From assembly GCF_024764835.1 (NCBI RefSeq), contig NZ_JALIGE010000076.1, positions 248,001-312,000 on the forward strand: a DNA stretch of 64,000 bases, read 5' to 3'. The notes beneath the pieces are model-generated. The model did no database searches and was not told the origin of the DNA. It saw only the letters and a program-made list of their open reading frames with translations. Position numbers and translations under genes: made by a program. Below, one piece after another: positions 44,926-54,481 of the stretch. Source of the DNA: Scandinavium hiltneri. Lineage in GTDB: Bacteria; Pseudomonadota; Gammaproteobacteria; Enterobacterales; Enterobacteriaceae. The number at the start of each line of letters is the position of its first letter. Positions within the stretch are counted from its first letter, which is position 1.

Positions 44926-45983
44926 TCTGATTCTTGCCCTTTAAGTACTTTGTTGATGTCACGCATGCTGTTTTCGTCTTCCAGCATCTCCTCCAGCCAT
45001 TCGGTCAACGTCATGTTGGCCCAGCGCGCGGCGCGCTCCATCAAAAAGGGTACCGGGCTTGAGGGTTCTGACTGGCGGAAGAAGTGCGCAATGGTCAGCA
45101 TCTGGCTGATGGCTAAATCCCGCGACATCCCCTGTTTTTGCGTTCTGCCCACGAACGACTCCCCTGCGACGGGCTGCGCCTCTTCCTGAGATGCCAGCAC
45201 GTTGAGCGTCATCACGTCGTCGTATACCGGGGCCGCGCGGTCAAACAGACGCTTGATAAAATCTTGCATCTCGGCAATAACGCCGCGTATTTTCCCCATC
45301 GCGTATGAATCAGCTTGTGGATTGATGTCGGCGTAACCGGCTTCGAGCACATCGAGCATCTCTACCAGTTGCGTCAGCAGTTCACTCTGGGCGGCGATTT
45401 TTTGCGGGGCCAATGCGGCCGCCCAGCGGTTGAAGGTTTCCATTGTGAAATCGTCGTCACTGTCAGCGTGCTCGCGGCCCGCTTTCATCGTCGACTGATG
45501 TTCCTGAATCAGCACTTTCTGCCAGTGATCGAGCGTGCTTTCCGGGTCGCCCATCAGCGGATAGACATTCAGCAGCTGCGCCAGTTGACGATCCAGACGG
45601 TTAAGCATGCTGTGGCGGATCACCGCCCCGTCTTCATCCAGCTCTGGCCAGCCCTGCTGCCAGTAACGTTGTACAAACGCCGTCAGAAACTCGCCGCCCT
45701 GCTGTAATCCGCTCAGGCCGTTTTGCTGCGTCAGGCCTTCGACCAGCCAGCAGGCCACCTGCAGATCTTTGCTGTCCTGCTTCAATACCTGGCGGCTCAG
45801 ACGGATGACTTTGCTCCAGTCCGCTTTGCGCAATTCGGTCGCCCACTCGCCCTGCGGCAAATAGTCCGGGTCGCTTTCACGCGCCTGGCGAATATCGTCA
45901 TAGATCTGTTCATATTCGGTGTTGCGGCCTGCGGGCTGTTCTTCGCTGATGGGTGCCAGCAGATCATCAAAATTGTTTTTCAT
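44922..45983 (-). CDS. tssA: T6SS cap/assembly protein TssA
   Basis: A 353-residue protein with ImpA_N domain (PAGRNTEYEQIYDDIRQARE, near 18-37) followed by helical middle and C-terminal regions (LTEWLEEMLEDENSMRDIN). It is the soluble, classical TssA form that guides baseplate and sheath polymerisation. Overlaps tssJ by four bases. Confidence 0.92.
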   Translation of the reverse strand: MKNNFDDLLAPISEEQPAGRNTEYEQIYDDIRQARESDPDYLPQGEWATELRKADWSKVIRLSRQVLKQDSKDLQVACWLVEGLTQQNGLSGLQQGGEFLTAFVQRYWQQGWPELDEDGAVIRHSMLNRLDRQLAQLLNVYPLMGDPESTLDHWQKVLIQEHQSTMKAGREHADSDDDFTMETFNRWAAALAPQKIAAQSELLTQLVEMLDVLEAGYADINPQADSYAMGKIRGVIAEMQDFIKRLFDRAAPVYDDVMTLNVLASQEEAQPVAGESFVGRTQKQGMSRDLAISQMLTIAHFFRQSEPSSPVPFLMERAARWANMTLTEWLEEMLEDENSMRDINKVLKGQESE

Positions 45984-45994
45984 CGCATTACACT

Positions 45995-46294
45995 CTAAGA
46001 AATCAAAACCTTCGGGCAGCCGACCACTATGGTGCCGCCGTGGGCTGTGCTGTCGCCCATCCGGGCCGCGGGTTTACCGCCAATCAGCACTTTGGTGCTG
46101 CCTTTCACCACGCTGTCCGGTGGACCGACGCAGACGGCCATTGAGCCGACTGTTGCAGCAGGTACGCCGCCGATCAGGACCTTGGGTGAACCCGGAGTGG
46201 TGATCGGCCCGCCAACGTGAGGAATGGGCGGTAAACCCGGCGTGACCATCGGACAGGCGTGCATATCGCCGACGCGAGCAGCAGGCTGGCCCAT
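45995..46294 (-). CDS. PAAR-domain spike tip protein
   Basis: A 99-residue PAAR protein: MGQPAARVGD, then HVGGPITTPGSPKVLIGG and KPAARMGDSTAHGG with the His/Cys metal-binding positions. It has no N- or C-terminal effector extension. It forms the pointed tip that seals VgrG. Start at 46294, sharing its A with the stop of the preceding gene (TAATG). Confidence 0.93.
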   Translation of the reverse strand: MGQPAARVGDMHACPMVTPGLPPIPHVGGPITTPGSPKVLIGGVPAATVGSMAVCVGPPDSVVKGSTKVLIGGKPAARMGDSTAHGGTIVVGCPKVLIS

Positions 46295-46803
46295 TAGCGG
46301 CCTCCTTGCATGCGTTGCCATTGCGCAAGCAGAGTTTGCGCCCCGGTTACGGGCGGGTTGTCTGCCGCCAGCAGCACCGCCAACTGTTTCAGGGCGCAGT
46401 GCAGCATCAGCGGGGCGAGATGGGGTTCGGGATAGACGGCGTCAAATTCGTCCGGCGTCATGCTGCCCTGCATCCAGAACAACGCCAGGCCCAGCGCGCC
46501 TAATGGCGTATCAAAACCGAGCGCTTCCGCCTGCTGGAAAATATCGCGGCGCAAGGCGTCATCATGGCTTTTCAGCCACTGGCTGATATTACCCGCGCAC
46601 AGTCGTGCGGCTTCACCCAACGGCAGCGCGTTCACCTGCTGTAACGCCCAGCCCAGCACCTTCTCAGGTGACGCATCCAGTACCAGGCAGGCCAGCGCGT
46701 CTTCCCACTGGCTGGTCACCATCAGGTTCAGCGCATTTTCATAACCGCTGTCAGCAATGCGGCATCCGGCGATCCCTTCCGGGGTCATTAACTTTTCTTT
46801 CAT
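46294..46803 (-). CDS. Small T6SS-associated protein (DUF6931-like)
   Basis: A 169-residue soluble protein between vgrG and PAAR; ATG at 46803 after a GAGGA site. Helical, with …ENALNLMVTSQWEDALACLVLD… and EAARLCAGNISQWLK. It resembles the small proteins commonly found between vgrG and PAAR genes in this kind of locus, perhaps DUF6931. The role is unknown, possibly an adaptor for spike or effector loading. Family naming is moderately sure only. Confidence 0.6.
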   Translation of the reverse strand: MKEKLMTPEGIAGCRIADSGYENALNLMVTSQWEDALACLVLDASPEKVLGWALQQVNALPLGEAARLCAGNISQWLKSHDDALRRDIFQQAEALGFDTPLGALGLALFWMQGSMTPDEFDAVYPEPHLAPLMLHCALKQLAVLLAADNPPVTGAQTLLAQWQRMQGGR

Positions 46804-46814
46804 CGTTATCGTCC

Positions 46815-48782
46815 TCAACCAATCATCACTACGCCGCCCTTGATCTGGCTCATACCGCTACCATTGACGGTCACCATTGCGCCTTTCAGCTCTGCAGTGC
46901 CGGTGCCTTCCACCTTGATGGTGGTGGCGCTGATAGTGATGCCGGAAGGGGTGATAGAAATCTTGCTGCTACCCACTTTAAGTTCGATGCTTTGGGTCGA
47001 TTCAATCACGCAGGCTTTGTCGGCTTTCACCGTACTGCCACCGCCATTGATGTCCATCTGGTGCTCGCCGCCGCTGAGGCTGGCCTTAAAGGCACCTTTG
47101 ATATCCATCAGGTAATCGCCCTGCTTCAGCGTGGTGTTGTGATTGCCTTTTTCGAGGGTCAGAATGCGGTCGCCCTCCTTGAGGGTCAGCGTTTCGTTGC
47201 CTTTGGTGATTTCGGTAGCGCGGTCTTCGCCGATGGTTTCGGTGACTTTTTTGGCGATTTCAGTGACCACGTCGTTTTTCACCGTCAGCAGAAGGTCTTT
47301 CTGCGAGATGATGACCAGACGCTCTTCGCCTTTTTTATCGTCAAAACGCAACTGATGGCTGTCTTCGACGCTGCCATCCAGCGAACTGCGTGATACAAAG
47401 CCGCTGTGATTTTTTTCATCCGGCAGGTTCAGCGGCGGTTTATTCTGACCGTTGAATACCGTGCCGGTGACCAGCGGATAATCCGGATTGCCATGTACAA
47501 AACTGACGATCACTTCACTGCCCACACGCGGCAGGAACATGGCGCCAAAACGCCCGCCCGTCCACGGTTGTGACACGCGGACCCAGCAGGAGCTGCCATC
47601 GTCGTGCTTGTTTTCGCCATCCCAAGGGAACTGAATTTTGATGCGGCCATATTCATCGGTATGAATTTCTTCCGACTTCGGCCCGACCACCGTCGCGGTT
47701 AAGATCCCGGCGATATCGGGCTGCGGCGTCTGGCGCTCTGGCCGCCATGACACGCTGTCTTTCAGCAATTCGAGTCCACAGTAAAAATCGGGGGGGCTGC
47801 CATCAATGCTGCTGGTAGCGCTAAGACTCACGGTTTTAATGCGGTAATCACCCTTGCTGGACGGGTGATCGTTAAGGGTAAATTTCTCGCCACAGCTGAA
47901 CCAGAACGCGCTGGTATGGCCCGAAAACAGCTGATTATCGGCTTCCAGCTGTTCCATTTTGAGTCTGGCCTGGGCCTGTAACAGCGAGCGGTTGTCGTGA
48001 CCGTGGGCATCAACATAGCTGACGCTCTGTACGGTGTAGTCGGCAGCTACCGCCTTTGATTCACCTTCTACGCTTGCCGCCTGCTCCATGTTGAAGCCCT
48101 TCAGCAACACGGAAGACGCCGCCAGCGAGGTACCGGCTGCCCAGCTAAGCATGCCAACGCCATCTTCGGTACCCGCTTTCGGGGTAAACGTCAATTGCGC
48201 AGGTTTAGCCGGCTGATGGCCGGAAGGATGATCGGCCAGTACCAGCGAATGTTGTCCGGCTTGATGGGAGAAGAAATAGTAAATCCCCTCCTGTTCCAGC
48301 AAGCGGCTGATGAAGTCGAAATCGGACTCGCGATACTGAATACAATATTCACGGGGCTGATAAGTCGCACGCAGACGCAGGTCAATCTGGCTAATGTTCT
48401 GCTGACGCAACAGTTTGCAGACTAAATCCGGCACCGTCATATTCTGGAATACTGCCAGGTTGCGCCCCAGGCGCAACAGCGCCATTCGCGGCTCAAGGCG
48501 GCCCACATATGTGCTGATCCCGTCGGCGTTATTCACTTCGGTGATGTGGGTCAACACGCCGTGTACATAGCGTTTTTGTTTGTCGCGCCCCATTTCACAG
48601 GCCAGCTCTTTTCCGAGAAAACGGCCCATTTGCGCGCTGGTCAGTTCGGTGCGGAACTGGATGTTGTAAAGAAAAGGAGCTGAGAGGCATTCTTTACCCT
48701 CGATGTTCATTAATGTCAGAGACGTTGCGGCATCTCCCACAAAACGAATAAAGCGGTTGTCCTGCCCTAATGACGTAGCCAT
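46815..48782 (-). CDS. vgrG: T6SS spike protein VgrG
   Basis: A 655-residue VgrG. The gp27-like part starts SLTLMNIEGKECLSAPFLYN; the OB-fold (about 370-460, DEYGRIKIQFPWDGENK, then CWVRVSQPW) and the gp5-like beta-helix follow (ITKGNETLTLKEGDRILTL…). It ends VNGSGMSQIKGGVVMIG without an added toxin domain. It trimerises to form the spike on the Hcp tube and carries PAAR. Confidence 0.96.
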   Translation of the reverse strand: MATSLGQDNRFIRFVGDAATSLTLMNIEGKECLSAPFLYNIQFRTELTSAQMGRFLGKELACEMGRDKQKRYVHGVLTHITEVNNADGISTYVGRLEPRMALLRLGRNLAVFQNMTVPDLVCKLLRQQNISQIDLRLRATYQPREYCIQYRESDFDFISRLLEQEGIYYFFSHQAGQHSLVLADHPSGHQPAKPAQLTFTPKAGTEDGVGMLSWAAGTSLAASSVLLKGFNMEQAASVEGESKAVAADYTVQSVSYVDAHGHDNRSLLQAQARLKMEQLEADNQLFSGHTSAFWFSCGEKFTLNDHPSSKGDYRIKTVSLSATSSIDGSPPDFYCGLELLKDSVSWRPERQTPQPDIAGILTATVVGPKSEEIHTDEYGRIKIQFPWDGENKHDDGSSCWVRVSQPWTGGRFGAMFLPRVGSEVIVSFVHGNPDYPLVTGTVFNGQNKPPLNLPDEKNHSGFVSRSSLDGSVEDSHQLRFDDKKGEERLVIISQKDLLLTVKNDVVTEIAKKVTETIGEDRATEITKGNETLTLKEGDRILTLEKGNHNTTLKQGDYLMDIKGAFKASLSGGEHQMDINGGGSTVKADKACVIESTQSIELKVGSSKISITPSGITISATTIKVEGTGTAELKGAMVTVNGSGMSQIKGGVVMIG

Positions 48783-48785
48783 GTA

Positions 48786-49733
48786 TTATTTTCCTTCCCG
48801 GTAGATCGGTAATCGAATCGAGTGCAGACCGGCCTCAGACGAGCGCCCCAGGCAAATGTCCAGGCCGAGCTGGCCTGCGCCGAGTGGCGTCATCCCGTTC
48901 GATGTATTTTTGATAAGCAGGTCGATGTCGAAATCCAGCCCGGCCCCCACGTACTCGCGGATCTGCGACCACAGTTTTTTGTAATACCTGCCCTGTGGCA
49001 GAAACAGCCCGGCATCCTGAAGCGACACCGGCCCCAGCGTGACCGTGAAATGCGATTGCCGGTCCCAGTAAACGCTGCCCAACATCGGCGCCGAACCCAG
49101 CGTTTGTGACGGTTTCCCCAGGCAGCAGCACAATTCAGGGGCCATGGCGCGCCATTCGCCAGTAAACGGCGTGATTTTTGCCGGGGCGGAGAACGTGTGT
49201 TTGAGCCACGTTTCCAGATTGAGCATCGAGCGCACCGAATGGGCGAACAGATCGGCAAAGCGCTCCTGCTGGAATGACGCAACGCTATGTGTAACCCCGG
49301 CAAATGCCCGAAGCGCCTCACTTAACGGGCGATCCGTCGAGAATTCCGCCATCGCGTAATAGTGATATTTCTGCCAGGCGAGATAGCGCAGGGTGTGCAG
49401 CCGGTGGTTAAAAATATCCAGGAATGCTTTGGCGGTTTTATCCCCGTAGCGGTAGTGCCGCTCAATGAGCCATTCGGTGTATACCGTCGGCAATGCGCCA
49501 AGCGAGCCCGTCAGCCCCTGCGCTGCCACTTCGAGCTGCCAGTGGTTTTTACCCTGACGTTCAATCGGGCCGACTTCGCCCTGTGGGGCATCCAGCGAGA
49601 GCGGAGAGACAAATTTTATCTGATCTTCCAGCACACGTTTGCTGTCGATCTGCTGTTTCCGACTCAGCAGACGCAGCATGGTGCGCACCTGCTGGAAAAA
49701 ATTATGCGGGCTGAACAGCGTGGTTAAATCCAT
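48786..49733 (-). CDS. tssG: T6SS baseplate protein TssG
   Basis: A 315-residue baseplate wedge component (ImpH/VasB family), starting MDLTTLFSPHNFFQQV at 49733 after a strong GGGGAGG site; a longer frame from 49760 is not needed. Family segments HRLHTLRYLAWQKYHYYA and QLGLDICLG are visible. It overlaps tssF by 10 bases. Confidence 0.93.
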   Translation of the reverse strand: MDLTTLFSPHNFFQQVRTMLRLLSRKQQIDSKRVLEDQIKFVSPLSLDAPQGEVGPIERQGKNHWQLEVAAQGLTGSLGALPTVYTEWLIERHYRYGDKTAKAFLDIFNHRLHTLRYLAWQKYHYYAMAEFSTDRPLSEALRAFAGVTHSVASFQQERFADLFAHSVRSMLNLETWLKHTFSAPAKITPFTGEWRAMAPELCCCLGKPSQTLGSAPMLGSVYWDRQSHFTVTLGPVSLQDAGLFLPQGRYYKKLWSQIREYVGAGLDFDIDLLIKNTSNGMTPLGAGQLGLDICLGRSSEAGLHSIRLPIYREGK

Positions 49734-51514
49734 GACAACCTCCCCGCACGGATGGGCCACGCACGGCGGGATTCGTCCCGGGATTCAATGGCAGTCACCA
49801 CACGGGTGAAGCTGTTGACCGGCGCGTAGAGCGCCAGGAAGCTGTCAATGAAGCAGCAAAAGAGAAAATACTCGGCCTCAGTGCTGGCTTCGGTAGCAAA
49901 GGTAACGCGGATTTCAATCCCACGGGCCATCGATTGCGGATCCTGCGGGACCAGCCGTGCCACTACCGGCGAGGATTCCACGGTGCGCAACAGGTTGATC
50001 AGCCGCGTGATCCCCGGATTATCGGAAAAGTTGTACAGTGCCAGAGTTTCTTTCAGCACCCGAACGCCTTCCGGCCCGCTGACCAGCATGTGATTGAGCG
50101 AAAGCTGGGAGATTAAGCGCCAGCGAGCGGCCTGTTTCATCGGCGGCCTGACCGGCAACGTTGGGCGCGTTAAGGCAGTGATTTTCATCCCGGCAATCGG
50201 CAGTTCTGATTCAAAATCACCGGCCGGGTCGCCGTTACGCATCCCCGAAGGCACTTCACGATTGGTACAGGTCAGTTTCAGACTAACAACGTCACTCCCC
50301 GGTACCATCGGTTGCTCGCCGCGGTCGGTAAAAGCGATAAACATGACATTGCTGGTGTCAGTTTCCCGGCGCATACATTGCCAGAACAGACCGCTTTCGC
50401 CGTCAGGAGCAGAATGATCGAGGCCGAACAACGGGTAAATGGGCCTGGAGAGCGTTTCATTGCCCTGCTTTCTCATTGCTGAAACGCTATCCACCGACCA
50501 GACATCCATCTCATCCTGATGGCGAATATCAGGAATAACCGGGTATTCCGCCGTTTCGTGATCCGGACTAATGGGCTCAGCGCGATGCTCAAACAAATTG
50601 ACCGCCGGTGTGCAATTCAGCAAAAAGAAACTTTCGTTGACCATGCTGGCCAGTTTTTCCAGCTGTGTGGCAATCGCGCAGCGGTTGAACTGTAAGCTCA
50701 GGGTAAATTCGCTCTTGCTGCCGGCAACAAAACCGGCAGGCAGCGGCAGGTCAATAAAATGGAATTTCTGCGGGAAGAAGAAATAATCCTGCAACAGACT
50801 GTGGGTGGGCGAAATGCGCGAGTCACCCGCCAACAGATTCTGGTTTTCATCAAACCCGGCTGCCAGAATCGCCTGCGCAGAAAGCTGATGACGCTGCTCG
50901 TCATGCAGTAAAGCAAGCGAGTGAACCTCGCTGCACAGCAGGGTATAGAGAATATTAACGATGCTGCTTGCGCCGCCGAGATGAAGACGCAAGGAACGGG
51001 CACTTAACGTCGCGCCAGACCAGACCGAGAAGTGCAAATTGAGATTCCAGCACAGCGTGTCGTCATCCAGATGCAGACGCGCTTTCGACAGACTGACGGG
51101 CTCGAGCATCACCGGGTATACGGTGCGGAAACGGCAGACCTGACCGTTGACTGGCGTGGAGAATAAACCGGTTCCGGCCTCGATCAAGTTACCGGAGGTC
51201 AGCGCGCTAATTTTGGCGTCCGGTGACATTTGCACAATGCACACCGAGGGAAATGGACGCAGGAACTGCGGGGCCAGCACCGTCAGCAACGCATCGGTGA
51301 CTTCTGGCATGTCTTCATCCAGTCGTTGCTGGATTTGCGCGGTGACCAGGGCAAAAGACTCGATCAGCCGTTCAATGTGTGGATCTTCGGATGCCCCTTC
51401 GGAAATCCCCAGACGACGAGCAACTTTGGGAAAATGGCGAGCGAAGATCTTGCCCTGCGTTTTCAGCCAGGCAAGTTCTTTCTGATAATATGAAATTAAT
51501 TTATTCGCCAACAT
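49724..51514 (-). CDS. tssF: T6SS baseplate protein TssF
   Basis: A 596-residue wedge protein (ImpG/VasA family): SYYQKELAWLKTQGKIFA near the start, ERLIESFALVTAQIQQRLDE (residues about 48-67) and DPLMARGIEI-like C-terminal segments. Starts at the ATG at 51514; a TTG two codons earlier is not favoured. With TssE, TssG and TssK it forms the baseplate. Confidence 0.93.
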   Translation of the reverse strand: MLANKLISYYQKELAWLKTQGKIFARHFPKVARRLGISEGASEDPHIERLIESFALVTAQIQQRLDEDMPEVTDALLTVLAPQFLRPFPSVCIVQMSPDAKISALTSGNLIEAGTGLFSTPVNGQVCRFRTVYPVMLEPVSLSKARLHLDDDTLCWNLNLHFSVWSGATLSARSLRLHLGGASSIVNILYTLLCSEVHSLALLHDEQRHQLSAQAILAAGFDENQNLLAGDSRISPTHSLLQDYFFFPQKFHFIDLPLPAGFVAGSKSEFTLSLQFNRCAIATQLEKLASMVNESFFLLNCTPAVNLFEHRAEPISPDHETAEYPVIPDIRHQDEMDVWSVDSVSAMRKQGNETLSRPIYPLFGLDHSAPDGESGLFWQCMRRETDTSNVMFIAFTDRGEQPMVPGSDVVSLKLTCTNREVPSGMRNGDPAGDFESELPIAGMKITALTRPTLPVRPPMKQAARWRLISQLSLNHMLVSGPEGVRVLKETLALYNFSDNPGITRLINLLRTVESSPVVARLVPQDPQSMARGIEIRVTFATEASTEAEYFLFCCFIDSFLALYAPVNSFTRVVTAIESRDESRRAWPIRAGRLSWI

Positions 51515-51526
51515 TATCAATACTCG

Positions 51527-51943
51527 TTAATTTCGCAAAGAAAACTGGCTAATTACATCATCCCACATCAGGTGATAACGGACCGGGCCAAAAAACGCGT
51601 CAGCTTCAATAATAAATGAGCTGATCCCGCCCTGAGCCTGGCCCGGGAATACCTCAATCTGAATAAGCCGGGGTTCAAAGCGTTGCAGTGCTGTCTGAAT
51701 ACGCTCGCGCATAATCGAATTTCGCTCGAGGCGCGGCGTATCGCTGGCGAAAACATCACTCACCCCGTAATTAATGATGGATTCATTAATAGCGGGAATA
51801 TTTTCGACGTGGTAACTACGAGGTCTTGAAGACAAAAGCAACAGTATATCGGCTATCAACACTTCGCTTTGGTCTTCAGCCTCTTGCTGTTCGTCCATAT
51901 TTTTTGGGTTATTATCGGTGAGTCGCTGTAACAAAGTAATCAT
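51527..51943 (-). CDS. tssE: T6SS baseplate protein TssE (gp25-like)
   Basis: A 138-residue gp25-family protein that starts sheath polymerisation. Visible: INESIINYGVSD, then IQTALQRFEPRL and the C-terminal VRYHLMWDDV. The ATG at 51943 follows AGGAAG; an upstream frame from 51979 is less likely. Confidence 0.93.
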   Translation of the reverse strand: MITLLQRLTDNNPKNMDEQQEAEDQSEVLIADILLLLSSRPRSYHVENIPAINESIINYGVSDVFASDTPRLERNSIMRERIQTALQRFEPRLIQIEVFPGQAQGGISSFIIEADAFFGPVRYHLMWDDVISQFSLRN

Positions 51944-51991
51944 ATCACTTCCTAAAGAAGCAGTGTGTAAAAAACACACTGCCCTTATAAA

Positions 51992-52483
51992 TTACAGCCT
52001 AGTATTCGTCACAAGATCGTAGCCCACAGGACCTTGCTTAGCTGTTTTACCATCGGGCTCAGCCATGTTAGTTTCAAATTGGACTTTACCGAAAACAAAA
52101 CTCAGGCTTTCAACCGGCACACCGCCTTCTGCTGAAGCATCAAAACCAAAACTGGTCATAACACAATCACTATAAATAAACTTAAACTGCTCGACGGATT
52201 TATCATCATAAGTCACAGATTTAATAACAGTGATCTTTTTAATAGCAGCTCCCAATGCAACATGATTCATCAGTTGAGTGGTGGTATTATCCATCATTTT
52301 TGCAAAATGGATGCGTTCCCAATACGCGCCATCGGTAACAACCTGTCCGGAACCATTGTTGATTTGGGCATGATTACTAACTCCGTTATTGAAAGTTAAA
52401 ATAGACAGCCAATCTTTATAACCTTTATCAGTTACAGCACCCTTAAGGCCGTCAATTTGCATCAATAATGCTTCAGTAGCCAT
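51992..52483 (-). CDS. hcp: T6SS tube protein Hcp
   Basis: Hcp of 163 residues (MATEALLMQIDGLKGAVTDK start, …HVALGAAIKKITVIK…), the hexameric ring protein of the inner tube. No fused effector. The ribosome binding site AGGATAT precedes the ATG. A single copy of hcp is present in the locus. Confidence 0.95.
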   Translation of the reverse strand: MATEALLMQIDGLKGAVTDKGYKDWLSILTFNNGVSNHAQINNGSGQVVTDGAYWERIHFAKMMDNTTTQLMNHVALGAAIKKITVIKSVTYDDKSVEQFKFIYSDCVMTSFGFDASAEGGVPVESLSFVFGKVQFETNMAEPDGKTAKQGPVGYDLVTNTRL

Positions 52484-52514
52484 TTCTATATCCTAATAAG
52501 TAAATGAAAAAATA

Positions 52515-53996
52515 TTATGCACCAGTAGATGCAGGGAGTTCCGCTACAAGGCGCAGTGACATACTGAGCCCCTCAAGCTGGAAATGCGGTTTCAAATAAG
52601 CCACTGCACGATAACTTCCTGGTGAACCAGGAACATCAACAACTTCAACTACGGCCTCACGCAATGGATGACTTGCTTTAATACTCGGCCCTACATTGTC
52701 TGCACCAACAACATATTGGTTGATCCAGTTCTGCAGGAAATGCTGGCACTCAGAGCGCGACATAAAGCTGCCAACTTTGTCACGCACAATGGACTTCATG
52801 TAATGCGCGAAGCGTGAGGTGGTCATAATGTATTGCAGCTGGCTGGACAACTTGGCGTTAGCATTAGCCAGTTCAGAATCATATTTCCGCGCTTTATTCA
52901 CCGACTGCACAGCGAAGAACGCCGCATAGTCTGTACCTTTGCAATGCACCAGCGGAATAAAGCCCAGATCTGCCAGCTCTTTTTCGCGACGGTCGGAGAT
53001 CGCCACTTCGGTTGGGCACTGCAGCACTTTTTCACCGGTTTGTGAGACAAAGCTGTGGGTTGGCAGTGATTTCACCAGGCCACCGCCTTCAACGCCGCGA
53101 ATGGCTGCACACCAGCCGTGCTCTTCAAACGCTTCGACCATACGGCCAGCCAGTTCATAGGCGGCATTGACCCACAGGTAACTGGCACCAGCGTTGTTTT
53201 CATCAATGGCTTCTTCGAAATTGAACATGTCGACAGACACGGTTTTCGAGCCATACGGCAGGCGACCGATAACACGCGGCAGCGTGAGTCCGACATAGCG
53301 TGAATCATCGCTCTGACGGAACGATTTCCAGCGGGCATAATCGGAGGTATCAAACAATTTGCCCATATCACGCGGACGTGGCATTTCGGAGAACGAACTC
53401 ATCGCGAACATGCCCGGATTAGCAGCGCTGAGGAAAGGCGCATGCGCCGCAGCGGCGACGTGGGAAATCTGCTCCAGCAGCTGGATATCTTCCGGCATCG
53501 CATCAAATTCGAAGTCACCCACGAAGGCAGAATACGGGTCACCGCCGAAGGTGCCATACTCACTCTCATAGATGCTTTTAAACAGCGATGACTGGTCGAA
53601 ATCAGACGCGGATTTGAAATCACGCAGCAGCTCTTTTTTGGTGCAGTTAAAGACGCGAACTTTGGTATTTTCCGTTACGCTGCTCTGCACCAGTTTATGC
53701 AGACCACGCCAGGACGACTCCTTGCGCTGGAATTCCGGGGCCTGAATAATTTTGCTGACCTGCGCCGAGAGCAGCTCGTCAATGGCCGCGATACGCATTT
53801 CGATGCTGCCGACTAAATCGTTAGAAACGATAACCGCACCGGAAGCCACTTCAGACAAAAAATTATCCAGCTGCTTTTTGACTTTACCGCGGTCAGATTC
53901 ACGGCGAATAGCCTGGGTATTATCAATAATCTGATCGAGAAAATCGGCTGGTTGTTCGGCGAGCTCTGCCGCATTCATTACCTGAATGTCACTCAT
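52515..53996 (-). CDS. tssC: T6SS sheath large subunit TssC
   Basis: A 493-residue sheath protein (VipB/ImpC): HKLVQSSVTENTKVRVFNCT, FVGDFEFDAMPEDIQLLEQI (partly quoted) and the C-terminal GSPGSYRAVAYLKPHFQLEG. It forms heterodimers with TssB. Overlaps tssB by four bases. Confidence 0.97.
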   Translation of the reverse strand: MSDIQVMNAAELAEQPADFLDQIIDNTQAIRRESDRGKVKKQLDNFLSEVASGAVIVSNDLVGSIEMRIAAIDELLSAQVSKIIQAPEFQRKESSWRGLHKLVQSSVTENTKVRVFNCTKKELLRDFKSASDFDQSSLFKSIYESEYGTFGGDPYSAFVGDFEFDAMPEDIQLLEQISHVAAAAHAPFLSAANPGMFAMSSFSEMPRPRDMGKLFDTSDYARWKSFRQSDDSRYVGLTLPRVIGRLPYGSKTVSVDMFNFEEAIDENNAGASYLWVNAAYELAGRMVEAFEEHGWCAAIRGVEGGGLVKSLPTHSFVSQTGEKVLQCPTEVAISDRREKELADLGFIPLVHCKGTDYAAFFAVQSVNKARKYDSELANANAKLSSQLQYIMTTSRFAHYMKSIVRDKVGSFMSRSECQHFLQNWINQYVVGADNVGPSIKASHPLREAVVEVVDVPGSPGSYRAVAYLKPHFQLEGLSMSLRLVAELPASTGA

Positions 53997-54481
53997 TCCG
54001 CCTCTCCTTCTGCGGAAGTGGCTGAGCCTGCTTCACCATTCTGGCGTTCCAGTAATTCGACCAGCTGTTCTTTCAGGCGATCGTTGCTGGCGGTGCGGTT
54101 GCGTAAGTCACTCAACTGCTCCCGCAGTTCAAGCAGTTTACGCAGCGGCTCAACCTGCAACGCCACATTTTCCGGCGAAAAATCATCAATGGAATTGAAG
54201 GTCAGAGAAACCGCCAACTGGCCTTCTTTTTCCGGCAGTGCGCTTTCAATCAGCATATCGACAGAAGGCGCCATCCCTTCCATCACATCATTGAAATTAT
54301 CTTTATCAATGTGCGTAAAACGGCGATCGCGCAATGGAGCTTCGTCCTTGGCAAAATCACCCATTACGCCCATCACTAAAGGCAATTCTTTTTGGGACTG
54401 CGCACCGCCGATTTCTACGTCATAGGTTATTTGTACGCGAGGCGGTCGCGCTTTACCGAGTTTTTGTTGCGTATTACTCAT
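53993..54481 (-). CDS. tssB: T6SS sheath small subunit TssB
   Basis: A 162-residue sheath protein (VipA/ImpB): QKLGKARPPRVQITYDVEIG at the start and LPLVMGVMGDFAKDEAPLRD. First gene of the operon; transcription starts in the 610-base region to its right. ClpV-interacting N-terminal helix of TssC is expected to follow in the next gene. Confidence 0.96.
   Translation of the reverse strand: MSNTQQKLGKARPPRVQITYDVEIGGAQSQKELPLVMGVMGDFAKDEAPLRDRRFTHIDKDNFNDVMEGMAPSVDMLIESALPEKEGQLAVSLTFNSIDDFSPENVALQVEPLRKLLELREQLSDLRNRTASNDRLKEQLVELLERQNGEAGSATSAEGEAE

Noticed and set aside
36223..54481. Evidence for an immunity gene or Rhs toxin inside the T6SS
   Set aside because: All other genes here match core components; no Rhs core, no small acidic or lipoprotein immunity partner beside the candidate effectors.
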